DNA of 64,000 nt from Enoplosus armatus (GCF_043641665.1 NC_092191.1:2242001-2306000); one strand, 5' to 3'; positions 1 through 14,246 are shown, counted from the first letter of the stretch. The notes: generated from the sequence alone by a model not told the origin. Numbers and translations: made by a program.

Positions 1-2913
1 TGCTCATATCAGCCTCTTGTACTAAAAGATTACAGAGCACATGCTGCAACATGACAGTGGCACTTTCAGTGAAAAGGTAACCACCAAGTCAGATGTGCCC
101 TTCTCCTGAGGGGGAGTGGCAGGCAGTTGTTCAAACCATGGTGTCACCTCTGTGGTGAGATGCCTGTTGTCAATGACACACGCATGCAGGGTTTAGATAA
201 GCAGAGGAGGGTGTCAGGGGCTGTGTGAATAGCAAGTGGGTCCAGTGCGATGTTGGGACATGAAGATGGGGAGATAGGGATGGTTTGTTGGTGTGGTTAA
301 GGAGGATTAGTTTAGCTGGATCACTGTCAGGCTTATGGATTGAGGAGGACGGAGGTTATTATAACAACCAGCCTACCTTATGAGTATTGTGTTGACGTTT
401 CGTGTCCTTGAGGATTTGCCAAATTGCCTTAATTGCAGGAGGCATTGGGTGAATCGGCTCATCCTGATTGGCTAAGTGTGCAACTTTCATTGCAGAGACA
501 CTGATAGATGTGGATAAGCCAGTAGAGTCCATTTAGACTGTGAAGGCCGCTGTATGTGAAGTCTGAAGTTTGTTTAAATATGAAGTAACTTTGAATAGTT
601 GTAAGAAGTGTAAGAAGTGCATCGATAGCTTTGTCAGATAACACATAGTTCAAAACAGTCCACGGCGGAAACGTAAGTAAATCCAGACGCACTGATGGAC
701 TGAATTTTGTATTTCAGAATTTTACTTATTTTGAACTGTGATGAAGTGTGATATTAAAAGAACTTCATTTTAGGGGCAGAATTAGACGCAATGAAGCATC
801 CACTCTGTATGACACAGAAACTAATAACATACTACAACAATATTCATTGTGGCTGCCTAACACTGTGTACCCATACAGAGATGCGTCTGCTGTTTAAAGA
901 TCTTTTACCGACGCTGTTGGAATAAGTTTCCCCTCCTCTCTTAATTGGAGCTGGATCACATACTGATTAAAATATTATTGATGTGGGAACAGATTTTATT
1001 TGGGATCAGATGAAGCGTCTTTTCTGCAACTTCAGAAATGTGTTACCCAACCTTAGCAGAGTTTAATGAACGAACAACACCTCAAGCTTTTTACTCACCT
1101 GTGTTGTGCTGGTTACAGTTACGAGTTACCTCATTAAAAAGTAACTAAATCATCACTGATTCTTTACTGCGTTACTGTGATAAATTACTTTTTAAATGTC
1201 TACTTTGTAAAACTAATAATATAATATAAACACTGTTGATCTACTTCACTGTGACAGTTTTCATGTGTAATCCAAATGTTTTCCTGGTCGTTTGCCGGCC
1301 GCCTGGTCAGGGTTTCTTGTGCGTGACTCGACAGTACGGATGATGCATATTTTCTACAACATACCGTGCTATTAGTTAAGTTGTCCCTTTGTCACAGGAG
1401 TCTTAGCCGAGCCATTAAAGTCCAGCCTGGGGTGAACGACTTCAGATGTGCCCGGGTCTTTAGCAACTAGCTGTGTGCAGGCAAAAAGAATGCATAAGAG
1501 TACTAGTTACTGCCAAAAGAGCTATTCACATAGTTGCTTACTGTTTCTCTTGAGTTTAAATATCTTCTGAGGCCTTCAGTTGTCTTTTAATTCAGTGATT
1601 CAGTTTTCAGATATTCTGTGAAACATATTGTGATGTTTGAGGTTTCATCTCCTCCCACAGTTTGAGCTGAAGGTTACAGAGACAATGCTATGGGAGGCTA
1701 TCTGCGCAAGATGCTTAATTAGTTTTAGCTCTGTTTTGACCAGGTTGGACTCGGTTCAGTTCTGTTCATGTGCCTGTGGAAACCTCTGGAGTACCTTCCC
1801 TTATCTCTGCCTCAGCCTGGTTTCCATTTCATTCTTGAAGGTGAGAGACAATAGGGCAGAACGCTATCTTCACACTGAGGTTAATTACACAACATCTGGT
1901 TCATAGTCAAGCATGCAGCTTAGCATAATTGTGTAATGAATGAGGGAAAGGGAACATTTCCATGCTGCCCCGCTATTTTATGTTGGCCCTCTTCCACAGA
2001 GCAACAGAATATGGTTAAACAAATGGAGTCATCATCACCCCATTTCATGCCATGTTTAGACAGCGAGCAAGGAACACAACACCTGTTGTTTCCACACTCG
2101 CACAGTGATTCGGTCTGCATAGGAGGGATGTGAAGGTGTGTGAATTAGATAATGAAGATATAATTGCATGGAGGGGAGTGTGGTGCGATGCATCAAAACG
2201 GCCTATGCTTTTTAGATATTCTTTATATTTGTATTTATTCATGTTTATATTTGACCTTTTCTTTTACACATATATTCCATTTTCCATCACATATCTCATC
2301 TCAACATATGATAAACAGCAATATGTGGATGCGTCCTTCCTCCCATTTCCCTCATTTTCTTCCTGACTTGCGTCGCACAAAATTAGATACAAAATAGTGC
2401 AAACTATACATACATTAACATCCAAAGAAACAATTTACAGAGATAACCTCCCTGCAAATTAAAACATAGCACTTCCTTCACATGAAAATCATCTGTGAGC
2501 ATGATCCAGGCAGCAACTGCATTTTCCAAACTGGTGTTATATAAACATAATTTCTAGGAGACGGGGCTGACGGCGCTGACGGGGCTGACATGTCAGCATT
2601 TGTACATATACACTGTTAATGCCCTCCCAGTATCTGGTTCATGTCCTCTCCAGCCGCATTTTGTTGCCATATGGGTAAATACGTCTTGCACAGCAGAAGA
2701 CGACGCCGTCCCCTGAGCTTCCCTCTTGAGTTTCCTTTCAGAAGCTACAGTCTGTGTTCAAACTACAAAGTCTTTAACTCTCAACAATTTCAGGATCCAT
2801 CACAATACTATGTATAAGTTCATGTGGACGTGTGGTGTGCTTAGATTCCCCAGGACACATAAAGGATGAACTTAAAATGCTCTCCAGGTGTTTTTTTTCC
2901 GTCAAAGACATAT

Positions 2914-3203
2914 TTTCTGTCCTCTGAAGACTCAATTATAGGTACTCTTGGAACAAGAGCCTTCCATCATTTCTATTTGAAGAAAGTTTTCACTGAGGTG
3001 TCTGGGCTCAGTTAATCTTTTTTAATGATACAGTCACAGCTGGAAAGATTTTTTTTTGTCCTCTAAAGACTTGCAATTATACTCTTTAAACCAAAGGAAA
3101 AAAACATTCGGCAGACTTCTGTCAGCAGAAAGTTTTCAGATGGCGAGGTGTCTGTGATGGGTTAATGACACAAACTACATGTGACACAGCTGGAGGGAAA
3201 TGT
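2914..3203. repeat. Diverged tandem duplication, about 139-bp period
   Basis: Two head-to-tail copies start near 2914 and 3053. Shared landmarks in the same order are a T-run with gtcctct-aagact, caattata, agaaagttttca, gaggtgtctg, gttaat and cacagctgga. The copies have diverged by substitutions and small indels. I do not recognise a transposon family; it looks like an old local duplication in the intron. Confidence 0.55.
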
Positions 3204-6200
3204 GCTGACCTGTGCAGTTTCATCCAAACTCTTAAATGATCTGCTCTGCTTCTTTTTGGATGAAAACTCAAACTCCAGCCTTACAGAAGAAACCGAAACC
3301 ATATGCTTTGTTTTCTCACTTTAGGAAATAGTTGCTTTTTTTTTGAGATGCAGCTCTCAGCAACTTTGTGATGAAGGATTTTTTTTTTTTTTCAGAATTT
3401 GAACCTGAATCGGATCCTACAACCACATTGATGTGATAGATTCAACCAGGTGATGGCACAAAAGCACTTTTCAGCACGATAAACCATTGTTTACTTTTTT
3501 ACTTTATTATTAGATAGAAAGAATAGAATATAGAAATTATTCTGAAATTACTGACCAGCAAAATAAAGTTTTTTATTTAACCAAGTTACATTTTATTCCC
3601 ATTAAATATATTGGAAATTATACAGAAATGATGGACCTGGAACTCTCCCCCTTAAATCCCGAAATCTCTGTCGTACTCAACTCAACTTTCATGGCTATAG
3701 TCATCACTTCCTTGGCTTCCAAAAAATAGCAGCAACATAACGACACACTGCTCCTGAAATATAAATACTTTATATGTTTGTGGGATGTCTTTGAATAGTA
3801 AGATGCTTGTGACAGTGTACCGTCTCCTCTTTCTAACCACAACCGTCCATATGTTAAATAGCAGTTAAAGCCACTACATCGCAGACTATATGGCCCTGTT
3901 TTGCAGCTAAACGCCACCTCTTCCACTCCCGAACTTGATCAGAGCTTTACAGCGTGTCATGGCTGCATTACAGAACAGAGGCAGAGTCATCAGCATAAAT
4001 CGATGTTTCCACTGCCTCCATAAAGTACTGCCGTTACGTCGTAAAGCTGATGAGCCTGCAGCAACTAGCATCTGCACGCCTCCGCCTGCGAAAAGCAGTT
4101 CCCACCTTGCCGCTGATTAACGACAGTCTCCTGTTTTCATAATGCTATTTAAAGCAAAGAATGAATCAATTTCATATCTTGTGTTTTAATGTGGCGTATT
4201 TATTCTTCAATTGCAGGGATTTAATATGCCTCAGGAAGGAGGCTTGGTGGGTGGAGAGGGATGGATGGATGGAGGGAGGGGGAATGAAGGGGACAGAAGC
4301 AGATAAAGAATATTTATGACACCTTGGAGTAATATACGTTTGGTAGAAATATACACAGCTAAATACTGATTTAGCCACAACACACACACACACACACCAC
4401 TGCAGGGCTTATCAGATAACACAAAAGCTTCTATCAGGCAGGGAAGAAGAATGAGAAAAGGTACAAACACACATAGACACACTCATTTGCATTCATCATG
4501 GACGATTGCATGTACGCTCCTTTGGTTTGCTTTGGCTTTGCAGTCACCTGTGGCTCTTTGTGTGTATCTCACGACTGAAAGGCATGGCCGCAGACTCTCA
4601 CACACAAACACACAGCGACGTTATTAACTCAATAACTCACACCCCTGTCAACACTAACGAGGCAGAAACAAACCCATCCCTCTTCATGTTCTGTTTGCGC
4701 TTTAACAAAAAGGCTTTTTTTTCTTCTCTTTCTCTTTATCATCGGGCAGATTAGAAAAGGTGTCCGGGCCACACAGTATATCAGCGGCTGGAGGAGAAGC
4801 ACCTGCAGCATCCTCAGCTGAGCAAACGTACCGACGGTCTTCTCTGTGTCTCGTTAGCCCTCTCTGTATATATGTATACTTCTGTGTACTTCACACAGTA
4901 AAAACACATGAAGCACTCTGTTTTTCCGTCTTTTCTTTGTATTCTTTATTATATCATTTTGCAGTTATCCGTGAAGTAATTCAGGGAGAGGACAAAGATG
5001 GCTAGTGCTCAGTCATGGAGAAGCACCACATGTCAGGTTACAAGTTACAGCGCTGGAAGATTATAGTTGAACCTGTTGACCCGACTCAGATAAAACACCA
5101 CAATGCTGAGAAGCTTGATTAGAAATGAGAAATTATTCTTGATGGCAGGACAAAATGAAAAATGGAAAGGAAACCTTTTCTTTTGAAGGGATTATTACCA
5201 TTCTTCTGCCCGTTAATCTCTGAATGTGTCATTTGTAATAAAGGTTTGACAGCTCAATGAATTTGGGAGCAGGATTTAAATCTTTGCTTCACACATGTTG
5301 TTACCTGCTTGCATTTTATATACATACAAGTCCAGTCCCAAACAGCAGACTAGTTGAATGGTTTGAAGTCAAATGTAAAAGGCCACGTTTTTCTCCCCCA
5401 CTGCTAAGCAGAGCCCAGAGAGGACGCGAGGCTGTCAGACGAGCTAAGAACCTGTTGTACTTTTACTTCCTTCTCCTTCCTCCCCTGCAGTGGAGGATTT
5501 ACCCTGAAACAGCAGGTGGTGACCAATGTCCTGCTGAGGACACACACACACACACACAGAGCAATGAAAGTATGGGAGTTAACATTTTATGACTGGGTCT
5601 CTGTCTTAAATTTGAGAGTTTTTGCAGAGTTATCTTTTTTCTTTCATCCCTAGTTGTTGCTTTTTTCTTTTTTTTTTTTTTTTTTTACAACTTTTATCGG
5701 TCAGAGACACATTTTTGTCTTTTCTGTAGAGCATCTTGTCCTTCTCACCATGTTACACTATACGTACCCTGTACATATTTCAGAGAGAGCAAACAGATGT
5801 TTCATCTGATCTTTGACCAAACCTCATAAAACCATGCTTTTTATTTTCAGCCTGTATTCTCTTGAACTGACACAGTCTGCAGAAGCGTTGGTATCACAGT
5901 GTTTCAGATGTTCTGGACTCTTTATGGCCCCTTCACAGTTTTTTATTGCTGTCGGTCCAGGCTCACTCTCCGACCTTTCCCTCCACTTCTTCCAGGATAA
6001 AATAATAAATGGCATGTGGACCTCAAATCTTTGAGCTTGTCAGACATGTGCTGTAAGTTTGCATCACTTTGTTCTTGTTTCTGTGATTACAAATGCAAGA
6101 AATACGAGTTAATTCACACATGTAGCACAATGTACCTCTAATAATGTACCTCTGTTGGTTTAATAGGGTTGTTCAGAGCTGATTCACTGTCCCAATAGGC

Positions 6201-6976
6201 AGATAAAGTAGAAATAAATACAAATTTTGATATTATGAAAACTTCTTTATGTAGTTGCGAATGATGTTGTCCCCCACTCCTTTGAGTGTTAAGGTGCCAG
6301 TATCATCAGAACTGCTTGTCAGACCGTCAAATAGTTCCCCACGTCTGATTTGGGGGGGCTGTGTGGACAATTTATGTAACAACCCGACATTGACACCCAC
6401 TTAGTGCTGCGATTGGCCAGCTGTGCAGAGGTGAGAGATGAGCCAGGGTTTGAAGGTTTCTCTCTAGCTCGTTTTCATTCATTTAACTTTGCAACACCAT
6501 GAATGTCTTCCAGGGGAGACTGTCTGAAAATGTGCCCCCCCGATTCCCATATTTTAACAATACCACCCCCAGTTTCTCATCTGACCTGCCAGTGTGGCCG
6601 CTCTGAACACCTATAAACACTCTTGTCTTCTGACAAGGTCGAGTCCACTCTAATTCCAAGCTCTCCGTTGCCTCTTCCTGTCTTCCTTCTCCTTTTTTAC
6701 TTTTATCTGTGACATCCTTTCATCTACACTTCATCCACCTTTGGACATCGCTCCTTTTTTCCTTTTTTTCCTCCCTCACTGCAGTTTTCACACACTTTTC
6801 CCTCCCTTGTCTCCCTTATTTCCTCTCCCTCCTTGTTCCATCCATCTCCCTGCCTTCCCTCCTTACTCTTTCTCCCTCTGTCCCACTCTGTCCATCATGT
6901 AGTTTAGTGCCAGTTTCAGGTTCAGCTGACCAAGCAGGCGCACCCATTATGCCCTGAACACTCAGCCAGTGAATAC

Positions 6977-6977
<1 letters not shown>

Positions 6978-7011
<34 letters not shown>
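6978..7011. repeat. (TG)n microsatellite
   Basis: About 17 uninterrupted TG dinucleotides, just downstream of a pyrimidine-rich stretch (about 6640-6895). Shorter TG or CA runs of 8 to 12 units recur across the intron, for example near 4380, 5540, 9100, 9560 and 15290. Confidence 0.95.
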
Positions 7012-7015
<4 letters not shown>

Positions 7016-7917
7016 GCCAGCATCAATTCTTGTGTGCATGTTAGGTGAGTAAAACTGAGTAGAGTACAGCAGATGTGGTGAATGCTGAGGAGTAGATGTG
7101 GGCATCACTGCCAATGAGAGCTTCAGCAGATTAGAGGTGAAGGTGTGTTGTGTCGGGGCCAAAAATACGAGGATTAAGGGATGTTGAAAGTGTTACCATC
7201 ACATCAATCTTTGTCTAAACTTTAAATATTAAAAGAAAAGAGGACTGTGATTACTTTTTTCCTGAAACAAGCATATTCATCTGTTGTGTTCAGTGGACCG
7301 ACTCTGGACCTGTTAGCTTGGTGCAGAGGCTGTAGGCGGGGTGGGGGTCGCCTAGCTTGCTAACATTAGCCACAGTCTAGAGTCACCTGGTTAGCTGTTT
7401 TGAACACAATAGATGTGACGTGGAAGGCGCCTTCGATTGATTTACAAAAGTAATCTAAGCTACAATCAGCCTCTCAATCATTTTATTGTCTTGTTTTGAC
7501 ATGACTGTTATGTGCTGGAATCAGATTTGACATAATCCAACAACTAAAAAGAGCACAGTCGACAGATAGAGAGAAACAAATGAGAGTGAGGAGCAGAGAG
7601 GGTCGACTCAGCTCAGAAATACAACGCCATGTGCTTTGCTTCATGCCTGCATTGGAAGCTTGTGACAAAAAGGTTTTGGCCTTGTATGCTGAATTGCATT
7701 TCACCAGGATTCACCCACAAGACACTCAAACAAATCCTCCTGTGCGGGTGGCAGAATGAAAAACTGCTTGTAGGTCAGGTTTCCTTAAAACACCTCGGAG
7801 AACCAACTCAACAGTGCACCGTGACTTCGTGTGTCAGACCTCATTTTTACTTGTCATCAGACTCACTGGCTTGCTTTAAAGTCGCATGCCTCCAAAGAGG
7901 ATCAAGCAAGAAGTAAA

Positions 7918-8190
7918 TCAGAATCAGAAATACTCTGTTGATCCCCGGGGGGAAATTGTACAGCACCGGTGCTCCCATTCAAGAGTAGAAAAAGTAGCAT
8001 AATTTAGAACTAAAAGTATGTACAAAATATAAAAATAAGAAATTGAAAATAAAAAATATACACATTTACAGTATTTAAGTGAACAATGAGGTAAAAAATA
8101 TATACAATAACAATGTATATGTATGTATGTGTTGCACTGAAGTGAATGACTATATATGTATTGCACTTAAACATTTAGAATAAATAGTGA
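7918..8190 (-). mobile_element. 3' end of a LINE, minus orientation
   Basis: Read on the - strand, this ends in a T-poor-to-AT-rich 3' region followed by cccccggggatcaacagag and then tatttctgattctga. That tail is typical of L2/CR1-clade LINEs and their derivatives in teleosts. The same tail closes the element at 13290-14002 in the opposite orientation, so both come from one family. No coding sequence is retained here; the piece is 5'-truncated. The far boundary (about 8190) is estimated from where the AT-rich character ends. Confidence 0.6.
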
Positions 8191-9300
8191 GGTAAAGGAA
8201 AGTTATTCCTCTGAAGAAAACATCTCATAAGCAGTCAGCCCAATGGATATATTACTCAAACTGGACTTCCTAGATTGTATTTCTTCTTCTTCTCCCTAAC
8301 CCTCCTTTACCTGTAGAAACACACCCACACCCAATGCAACCCAAAGTAATTATAGCTGTTCTGGAGGGCAGAGTGTCTTCACAGCCTCCTCCTGGCTGCA
8401 TCCCTGATCTCTCTCCACGAACTGTCTTTGTATTCTCGACATGATGAATCCTACAAATGGGGGTATAACAGTGTTGAGCTCCGCTGCAAGCATGAAAAGT
8501 GATAAAAGTAATTCTTTGAAGAATGAAAAAGAAGTTCAAACCCTGCCTGATGTCGCACTTGGCCAATCGCTGCAGGAAGTAGGCGTGACGACGGAAAGTG
8601 ACAAATGATTTGATGCCACTGTTGGAGTGAAGAAGAAAGGAGGTTTTAAGACGATCCGACGAGTGTTTTGTTTACTGACGCCTTAACTAATTTAACTGTA
8701 AGATGTCCCAATCAGTCTGAACAATCTTAATCCACAAAGGCTCTGATTCACTTGTTCCTCCAAATGAAGCAACAGCCAATCACGAGATCAAAATCAGACC
8801 TTTTTTAAATCACTGACAGTATTTCTAAAAGTACGCTGCGGTTCAGAAGTGTGGAACCATGTTATAGTTTGGTACCTTGCAACCATATTCCCTCTCATCA
8901 GACCATTTCCTCAGCCTTTTCTTCTCTGCCCTCTTAATGATGGTGTATTTCTCTGTTCCCCGTGATCGATATCTGCACTCCTCCTCCGCTGCAATCCGTC
9001 AATACTGAATTTGGAGGGGAAAAAAAACATTTTCAGGAATGATGACGGCCTTTGGAGCTTTGTTATGTGGGGTCATGTGCACATGCGTCTAGGTGTAATG
9101 TGTGTGTGTGTGTGTGTACATTTATACAGTACAAGAGTGTGTGTGTGCCACCAGGTATATATCTGTGTGTGTATCCTCCCCTGTGGATGCAGCCACACAT
9201 CCTCGGCAGCCAGAAAACACATTAATCTTTCCAACACTAATAGTGGAAGGAGAAGCAGAGAGGACAGAGAAAGTGTGTGTCTTTGTGGGTGTGTGTGTTT

Positions 9301-9337
9301 GGAGGAGGGAGGAGGGAGGGGGGAGGGGGGGGGGGGG
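9301..9337 (+). repeat. G-rich tract with quadruplex potential
   Basis: Successive runs GGAGGAGGGAGGAGGG are followed by a six-G run and a longer terminal G-run. There are at least four runs of three or more G within 37 bases, which satisfies the usual G-quadruplex pattern on the + strand. Confidence 0.75.
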
Positions 9338-11099
9338 TGAATGAAAGATATACTCCACCTCCCGAATTAAGAGGAGGCAAAAAAAAAAGTTTGGCTTTCA
9401 TGAGGCATTAGAGAGATGATTAATTTGTCGTCTCGGGGAGAGAGGGATGGAGGGAGACAGAGAGAGGGAGAGGTTGTGAAGTGGCCCTTCTGTCCTCCCT
9501 TGCAGTAATAGGATTGTTCGCTCACCGACGTGCTGATTAAAATGGAAATTCAACTGCCGACACACACACACACACACACTCTCTTTCACTCATACACAAA
9601 CACACATTCATGCAATGTGCTTAATATGCAGGTGTGTGGAGACGAGGATGTGACCCGGTGTCCCACACTGAGGACGGGGAGAGGAAATGACAGAGACGAG
9701 GAATAAACAAGTACAGAGAAATGATGAAGGAGAGACATAAAGATGAACAGAGGGAGAGAGAGGGTGAAAACAGAATATGGGAGGAATTTAGGAGGGAGGC
9801 ATTCAGAAGAAGTAGCGAAGCATTAAGCCTCTAATATCTTTTAACTACGTCTTCATGTGTACGTGAGTTCTCAGGAGTGAACGCGACACATCTGCAAGAT
9901 GCATTTAAGTACATGAACAGTGGATGCAGGCAAAAGGTTTTGAGGGAGGCACCAGTTTATGATGACGCAGCTTTCGCCTCTTCAGCCGTGATATCGGTGT
10001 AGTAAAAGTGTCAGCGAGTTTACGCTCGTTCTCCAGGAACATTTTCCAGTGATTCACAACTCTGTCACTTCCACACACTTTTCACTCGCACATGCAGGGA
10101 GATGCTGGCACTGTGAAGCCCGGCTCTCGTACAGCAGCAGGTTGATGTGGATAAACGGAGCAGGCTACAGCACGCAAAGCATCGGATCGTGAGCGGCTTT
10201 ATTTTAGCCGATATGATCCATTAAAAATATATAAATATGCCTGATATAACGGTAATTACTCTAAACAAAGGTCATCGTGAGTATTCAAACAAGTGACAGA
10301 TGATGAGTTTGCTTATTTTTGGATTTCGGTGAGGAGAGTCTTTCATGGGCTTGACAGAAATGACTTAAATGAAAACTTGATAAAAACATTCAAATGTTAA
10401 GTGTGTACAGTACGTCATGACTGTCATCTGTCTGTTTGACGAGTTAAAGAGGACTTCAGGCTGATTGATTGTTGTAGTCGTTCTCAGTTTAATTATGTGT
10501 GATTCAGACGATTTATTCTTTTGAAAAGGCCATTAAGAATAACTTAAGATCGATAAGAGATTCACAATATGGCTAATTTGATTAATCTGGTTTATCGTCC
10601 AGCCCGAGGAGACAATATTTTGTACCCAGGGACTCCTCCCGCTCTGCAACTCCATAGAGAGCATGACAAAAAGTGTGACAGGAGGAGAGAGGCAATAAAG
10701 GCAAGAAATACTGACAGCATGTGGAGAAAAACAACACACAGCAGGAATGAGAGGAGGAAGAGCGATATAAAAAGAAGAAGAAGAGCAGCAGTTAGAGGAT
10801 GGCGGGAAGGCAGACGGTGTGTGTGAATGTGCGAGGCAGCAGAATCTATAGACACATTAACACTCTAATAGATGAAAATTGTAAATAATTTGCCGTAATG
10901 GTGCATCCAGGCTCTCGGAGCAATGGGCTGATTTAACATGACACTCGATCTCAGTCCCTCTCTGGGAGCCTTCAAACACCACTAAGCGATTCGCTTGACA
11001 AACAGCCGACTCAGTTCCCACCAACACAGAGTGCAACTCCGAGCCACCGCCTCCCAGCTGGGGGGGGGAGAATATCATTCCTCATTTTGTCTCCTGATT

Positions 11100-11655
11100 T
11101 CAGCCCCGTCACCTCCTCTCTGCCTCGCCTCTGTCTCGTCATCTCTCCTTCCCTCCGCCCTCCTGTTTTGTTCTCCTCCTCCTCCTCCTCCTCCTCCTCC
11201 TCCTCCTCCTCTCATCTCTGCAGCTTTGCTGTTCACATTTCTCATCGTTTCATCCCTACGACTGTGTTCTCCTGCACTTTTAAGCTCCTTCTCTCCTCCT
11301 TTCTTCTCTTCCTTTTCCTCAACCCACTCCCTGTCCTCTCCTTTTGCTTCCTTGTCTCCTCTCCTTCTCCCCTGTCCTCTCCTGTCTCATCTCGTCTCCC
11401 CTTCCTTTCATCTACTTGTCTTCTCTTCTCCCTTTTCACCTCGTTTCTCTCCTCCTCACCTCTCTTCTCCTCTGCTTGTTTTCTCTCCTTGTGTAGTCAC
11501 AGCAGCTTGTTTAATCTTATCTCCTTATTTCCTCGCCTCACCTCTCATGTCCTTGTTTCCTCCTTTTTTTCCTTTCTTTTCCTTTCATCTCCTCTTCCCT
11601 CCTCTTCTCCTCTCCCTGTCCCTTCTGGTCTCCTGTCTTTTCCTCGTCTAAACCT
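11100..11655 (+). repeat. Long polypyrimidine tract with (CCT)n core
   Basis: Roughly 550 bases of the + strand are overwhelmingly C and T (tcctctcc-type low complexity). A pure (TCC)n core of about 13 units lies at 11172-11212. The long serine/proline/leucine and serine/phenylalanine frames here come from this composition and are not genes. The tract is homopurine on the other strand, so it could form triplex (H-DNA) or R-loop structures when transcribed. Confidence 0.9.
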
Positions 11656-13289
11656 CTCTGTGTGTCGGTGTGCTCATATACTTTAAATATGAAAGAGTAG
11701 AGTTGTCAGGGTGATGCTGGAGGACAGCCTGCAGGAGGTTGTCGCAGAGACGACAGAGTGTCTGCTCTGCAGCGTCTTTTTGTTTACTTGTTTACCCGTT
11801 ATAGGTGACAACAAACTGTTTATGAGACTTGAAGAACAGCTTTTATGGGGAGTAGAGAGGAAAAAGGAGGGGAAGACGAGGGACGAGGCACCATATCTCC
11901 TGCTGGATCTCTCTGATTATAGGGATAAAGATACCACTTTGTGCCGGAAAATCTCCTCTCACTCTCAAAGCTTGAAGGGATTTTCTTTCTTTTTTTTTTG
12001 AAATACTTGAACATGTCCGCCTGCTCCCTGCGTCTCCCTCTCCTCAGGCTATGAGCTGAATCCAGACACAAATGGCAAACTGCACTTTTTCACTTGTTTT
12101 ATTCATTAAAAAAACAGCTCCCTCTCAAATGCCACAAGGGAGGAACAGCGCAGCTACACATGCTCACTCTGAAGTTCACTTGCTCCAAAGGTCAGAGGTC
12201 GTGAGCGGTATGCAGTGTTTCCCAATTGGTGGGTTGACAGATTTGCAGCTTTCAACTGGAAATACTGGTTGTGTCACAAATGGCACTGGTAGATGTGAAA
12301 ATGGCACACTGAAGTGTCACAGTGTGTTTTCCTCTCTGAGACGAGGGAGGAGGGAAAGTCATCAAACACCTGGGTTCTCCACTGTGGTCTTCATTTGAAT
12401 GTAAATTGTAATTAGCGCTTAATTAAACATAAATGTCAGTCCATTACTTTCTGCTTAAAGGCACAATCTGAGAAGAGTAAGCCAAAGAAACGGCTTGAAC
12501 CTGCTTACACAGATCTTTAATATACAGAAACCCAAGGAAGCAATGTTCTGAATGTTTCCTGTGTTTTTAGCAGTGGACAGTCCTGCTGTATTTTCTCCAA
12601 TTACAATCGAATGAGGTGTGAATCCTTGGATCAGCTGTCAGCATCTCCCAGGCAAAAGTGAAAGAATATATAGAATAATAAGATAAGAATAAATATTCTC
12701 TCTGTAAGACTGTTTTTGCAGGACGAAATGATCAACTACCAAAGGTTTCATGCGGAGACAGTCCCGAGGAGGCTGGATTACCTTGAGCATTGCCTTCCAC
12801 TCTGATTTTACTTCAACCCTGATCTGTCAAAGTGAGTCCAGTTTAACTTGAACATGAGGGAAGCGTCTCTAATTTCTCACAGTTTTCATGTGATTAATTA
12901 GATCCTCCAGATCTTGATTTGTACCCTGCTTTTAAAATGAATCTAACTACAATGTGCTTTGGCTGCACTCTGAAGGCATTCAGACATTCACACTTTAAAC
13001 TATCGCGAACATTATTTTAATTAAGACATCTTCATTTGTAAAATAAGTGTGTATTGTTTTCCTCTCAGTTCCTGCACAACAGAAATGATCTTCTGATCAG
13101 TTGTGACCAAAAACATGCATAGATCATTTCTTTTCAGACAGACTTGAACCAAAGGGGACCAGACAACAGTCAGACCCAATCCATATTAGACCTGATGTGG
13201 TCTACCCAAACAGAGCCCACCACTCTGACGCTCCACTACTTGAATGAACGGTCAGCAGCGGTTGAAAAGAGCAGCAATAAATGATCTAA

Positions 13290-14002
13290 GAGTGAACATA
13301 AAGAGATCGGAGCTCAGGTGTTAGGCCTACTGTGGGACACTTTCTGGATCCCAGTTGGACGGAATATATTTGGACCCAGCCTATTTCAAAGACTAAGGAG
13401 CTGGTTGTGGATCTGAGGAGGGCCAAGGCACCAGTGACCTCTGTTTCTGTCCAAGGTGGAGCACCTGGGCATGTACTCTGATAATACACTGAAGAGGCTG
13501 AGATCCTTCGACATCTGCTGGACAATGCTGAGGATATTTTGCGTGCCTGGTGGGGGGCAGTGCCATGTGGCAGCAGGTTGAGGGTAGAGGACGCAGACAG
13601 ACTCAACAAACTGAGCCGCAAGTGGTGGTGTCAGAGAGGAGGGTGCTGTCCAAGTTACATGTTGGAAACTGTCTCCCACCCACTCCATGACATGCTGGTC
13701 AAGCACAAGAGTGCATTCAGACTTCAGACTCCACAGAGCGCCTCAGGAAGTCACTGCTGCCTGTGTTTCCAGCTCCTCCCTCAGACCCAGAGTCTCTGGC
13801 CCTTCATCAGCGGCTATACGTCATTTATACTTTTCAACTCATATATTTTAAATTATTTACTCAGTTGTTATGTATTGTAGCACGATGCACATTTTTACAT
13901 ATTTATTTTCTATTTTTCTATTTATTATAATAAAATATGGGAGCAACTGTAACGTGACCAATTTCCCCCCCTAGGGATCGTTAAAGTATTTCTGATTCTG
14001 AA
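13290..14002 (+). mobile_element. Decayed LINE fragment (L2/CR1-like reverse-transcriptase ORF end and 3' tail)
   Basis: Broken + strand frames carry the order of motifs found at the end of teleost LINE reverse transcriptases. They are TKELVVDLRR near 13395, then LKRLRSFDIC, AWWGA, ADRLNKLSRKW, SHPLHDMLVKHKS and TPQSASG near 13735. Frameshifts and internal deletions separate them, so no intact protein remains. The 3' end at about 13960-14002 is a C-run, ctagggatcgttaaag and then tatttctgattctgaa, the same tail as the inverted copy at 7918. The 5' boundary is uncertain; 13140-13290 may also belong. Family assignment is from memory of these motifs. Confidence 0.8.
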
Positions 14003-14210
14003 CTCTGGTCCCGGGTCGAGTCTCTGTTACTTTACTAAGCCTCCAGCCGTGAACATGTATGTGAACATGTGAAAGTGAATCATGGCGTTGCTGCAGAGAG
14101 AGATCAGAGAGATCATAAATTCTGTATGAATGAAGTGCACTAGCAAGTCAATTCCAAAATAGGGTTGATAAAACATGTTCCCACCTGAAGTGGAATATCC
14201 GAAATGTACT

Positions 14211-14213
<3 letters not shown>

Positions 14214-14244
<31 letters not shown>
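14214..14244. repeat. (CA)n microsatellite
   Basis: About 15 CA dinucleotides. A CpG-containing, non-repetitive block lies just downstream (14380-14640). Confidence 0.95.

Positions 14245-14246
<2 letters not shown>

Noticed and set aside
1100..1200. gagttacc/aagtaact-type words resembling a DNA-transposon end
   Set aside because: Too short and too diverged to assign; no second end found.
10995..11686. Long Ser/Pro/Leu-rich open frames of 199 and 218 codons
   Set aside because: They arise from the polypyrimidine tract and (CCT)n; two overlapping frames are open, and neither has a domain or splice context.
12210..12240. cagtgtttcccaattgg, resembling a hAT terminal repeat
   Set aside because: No matching inverted end or flanking duplication was found nearby.
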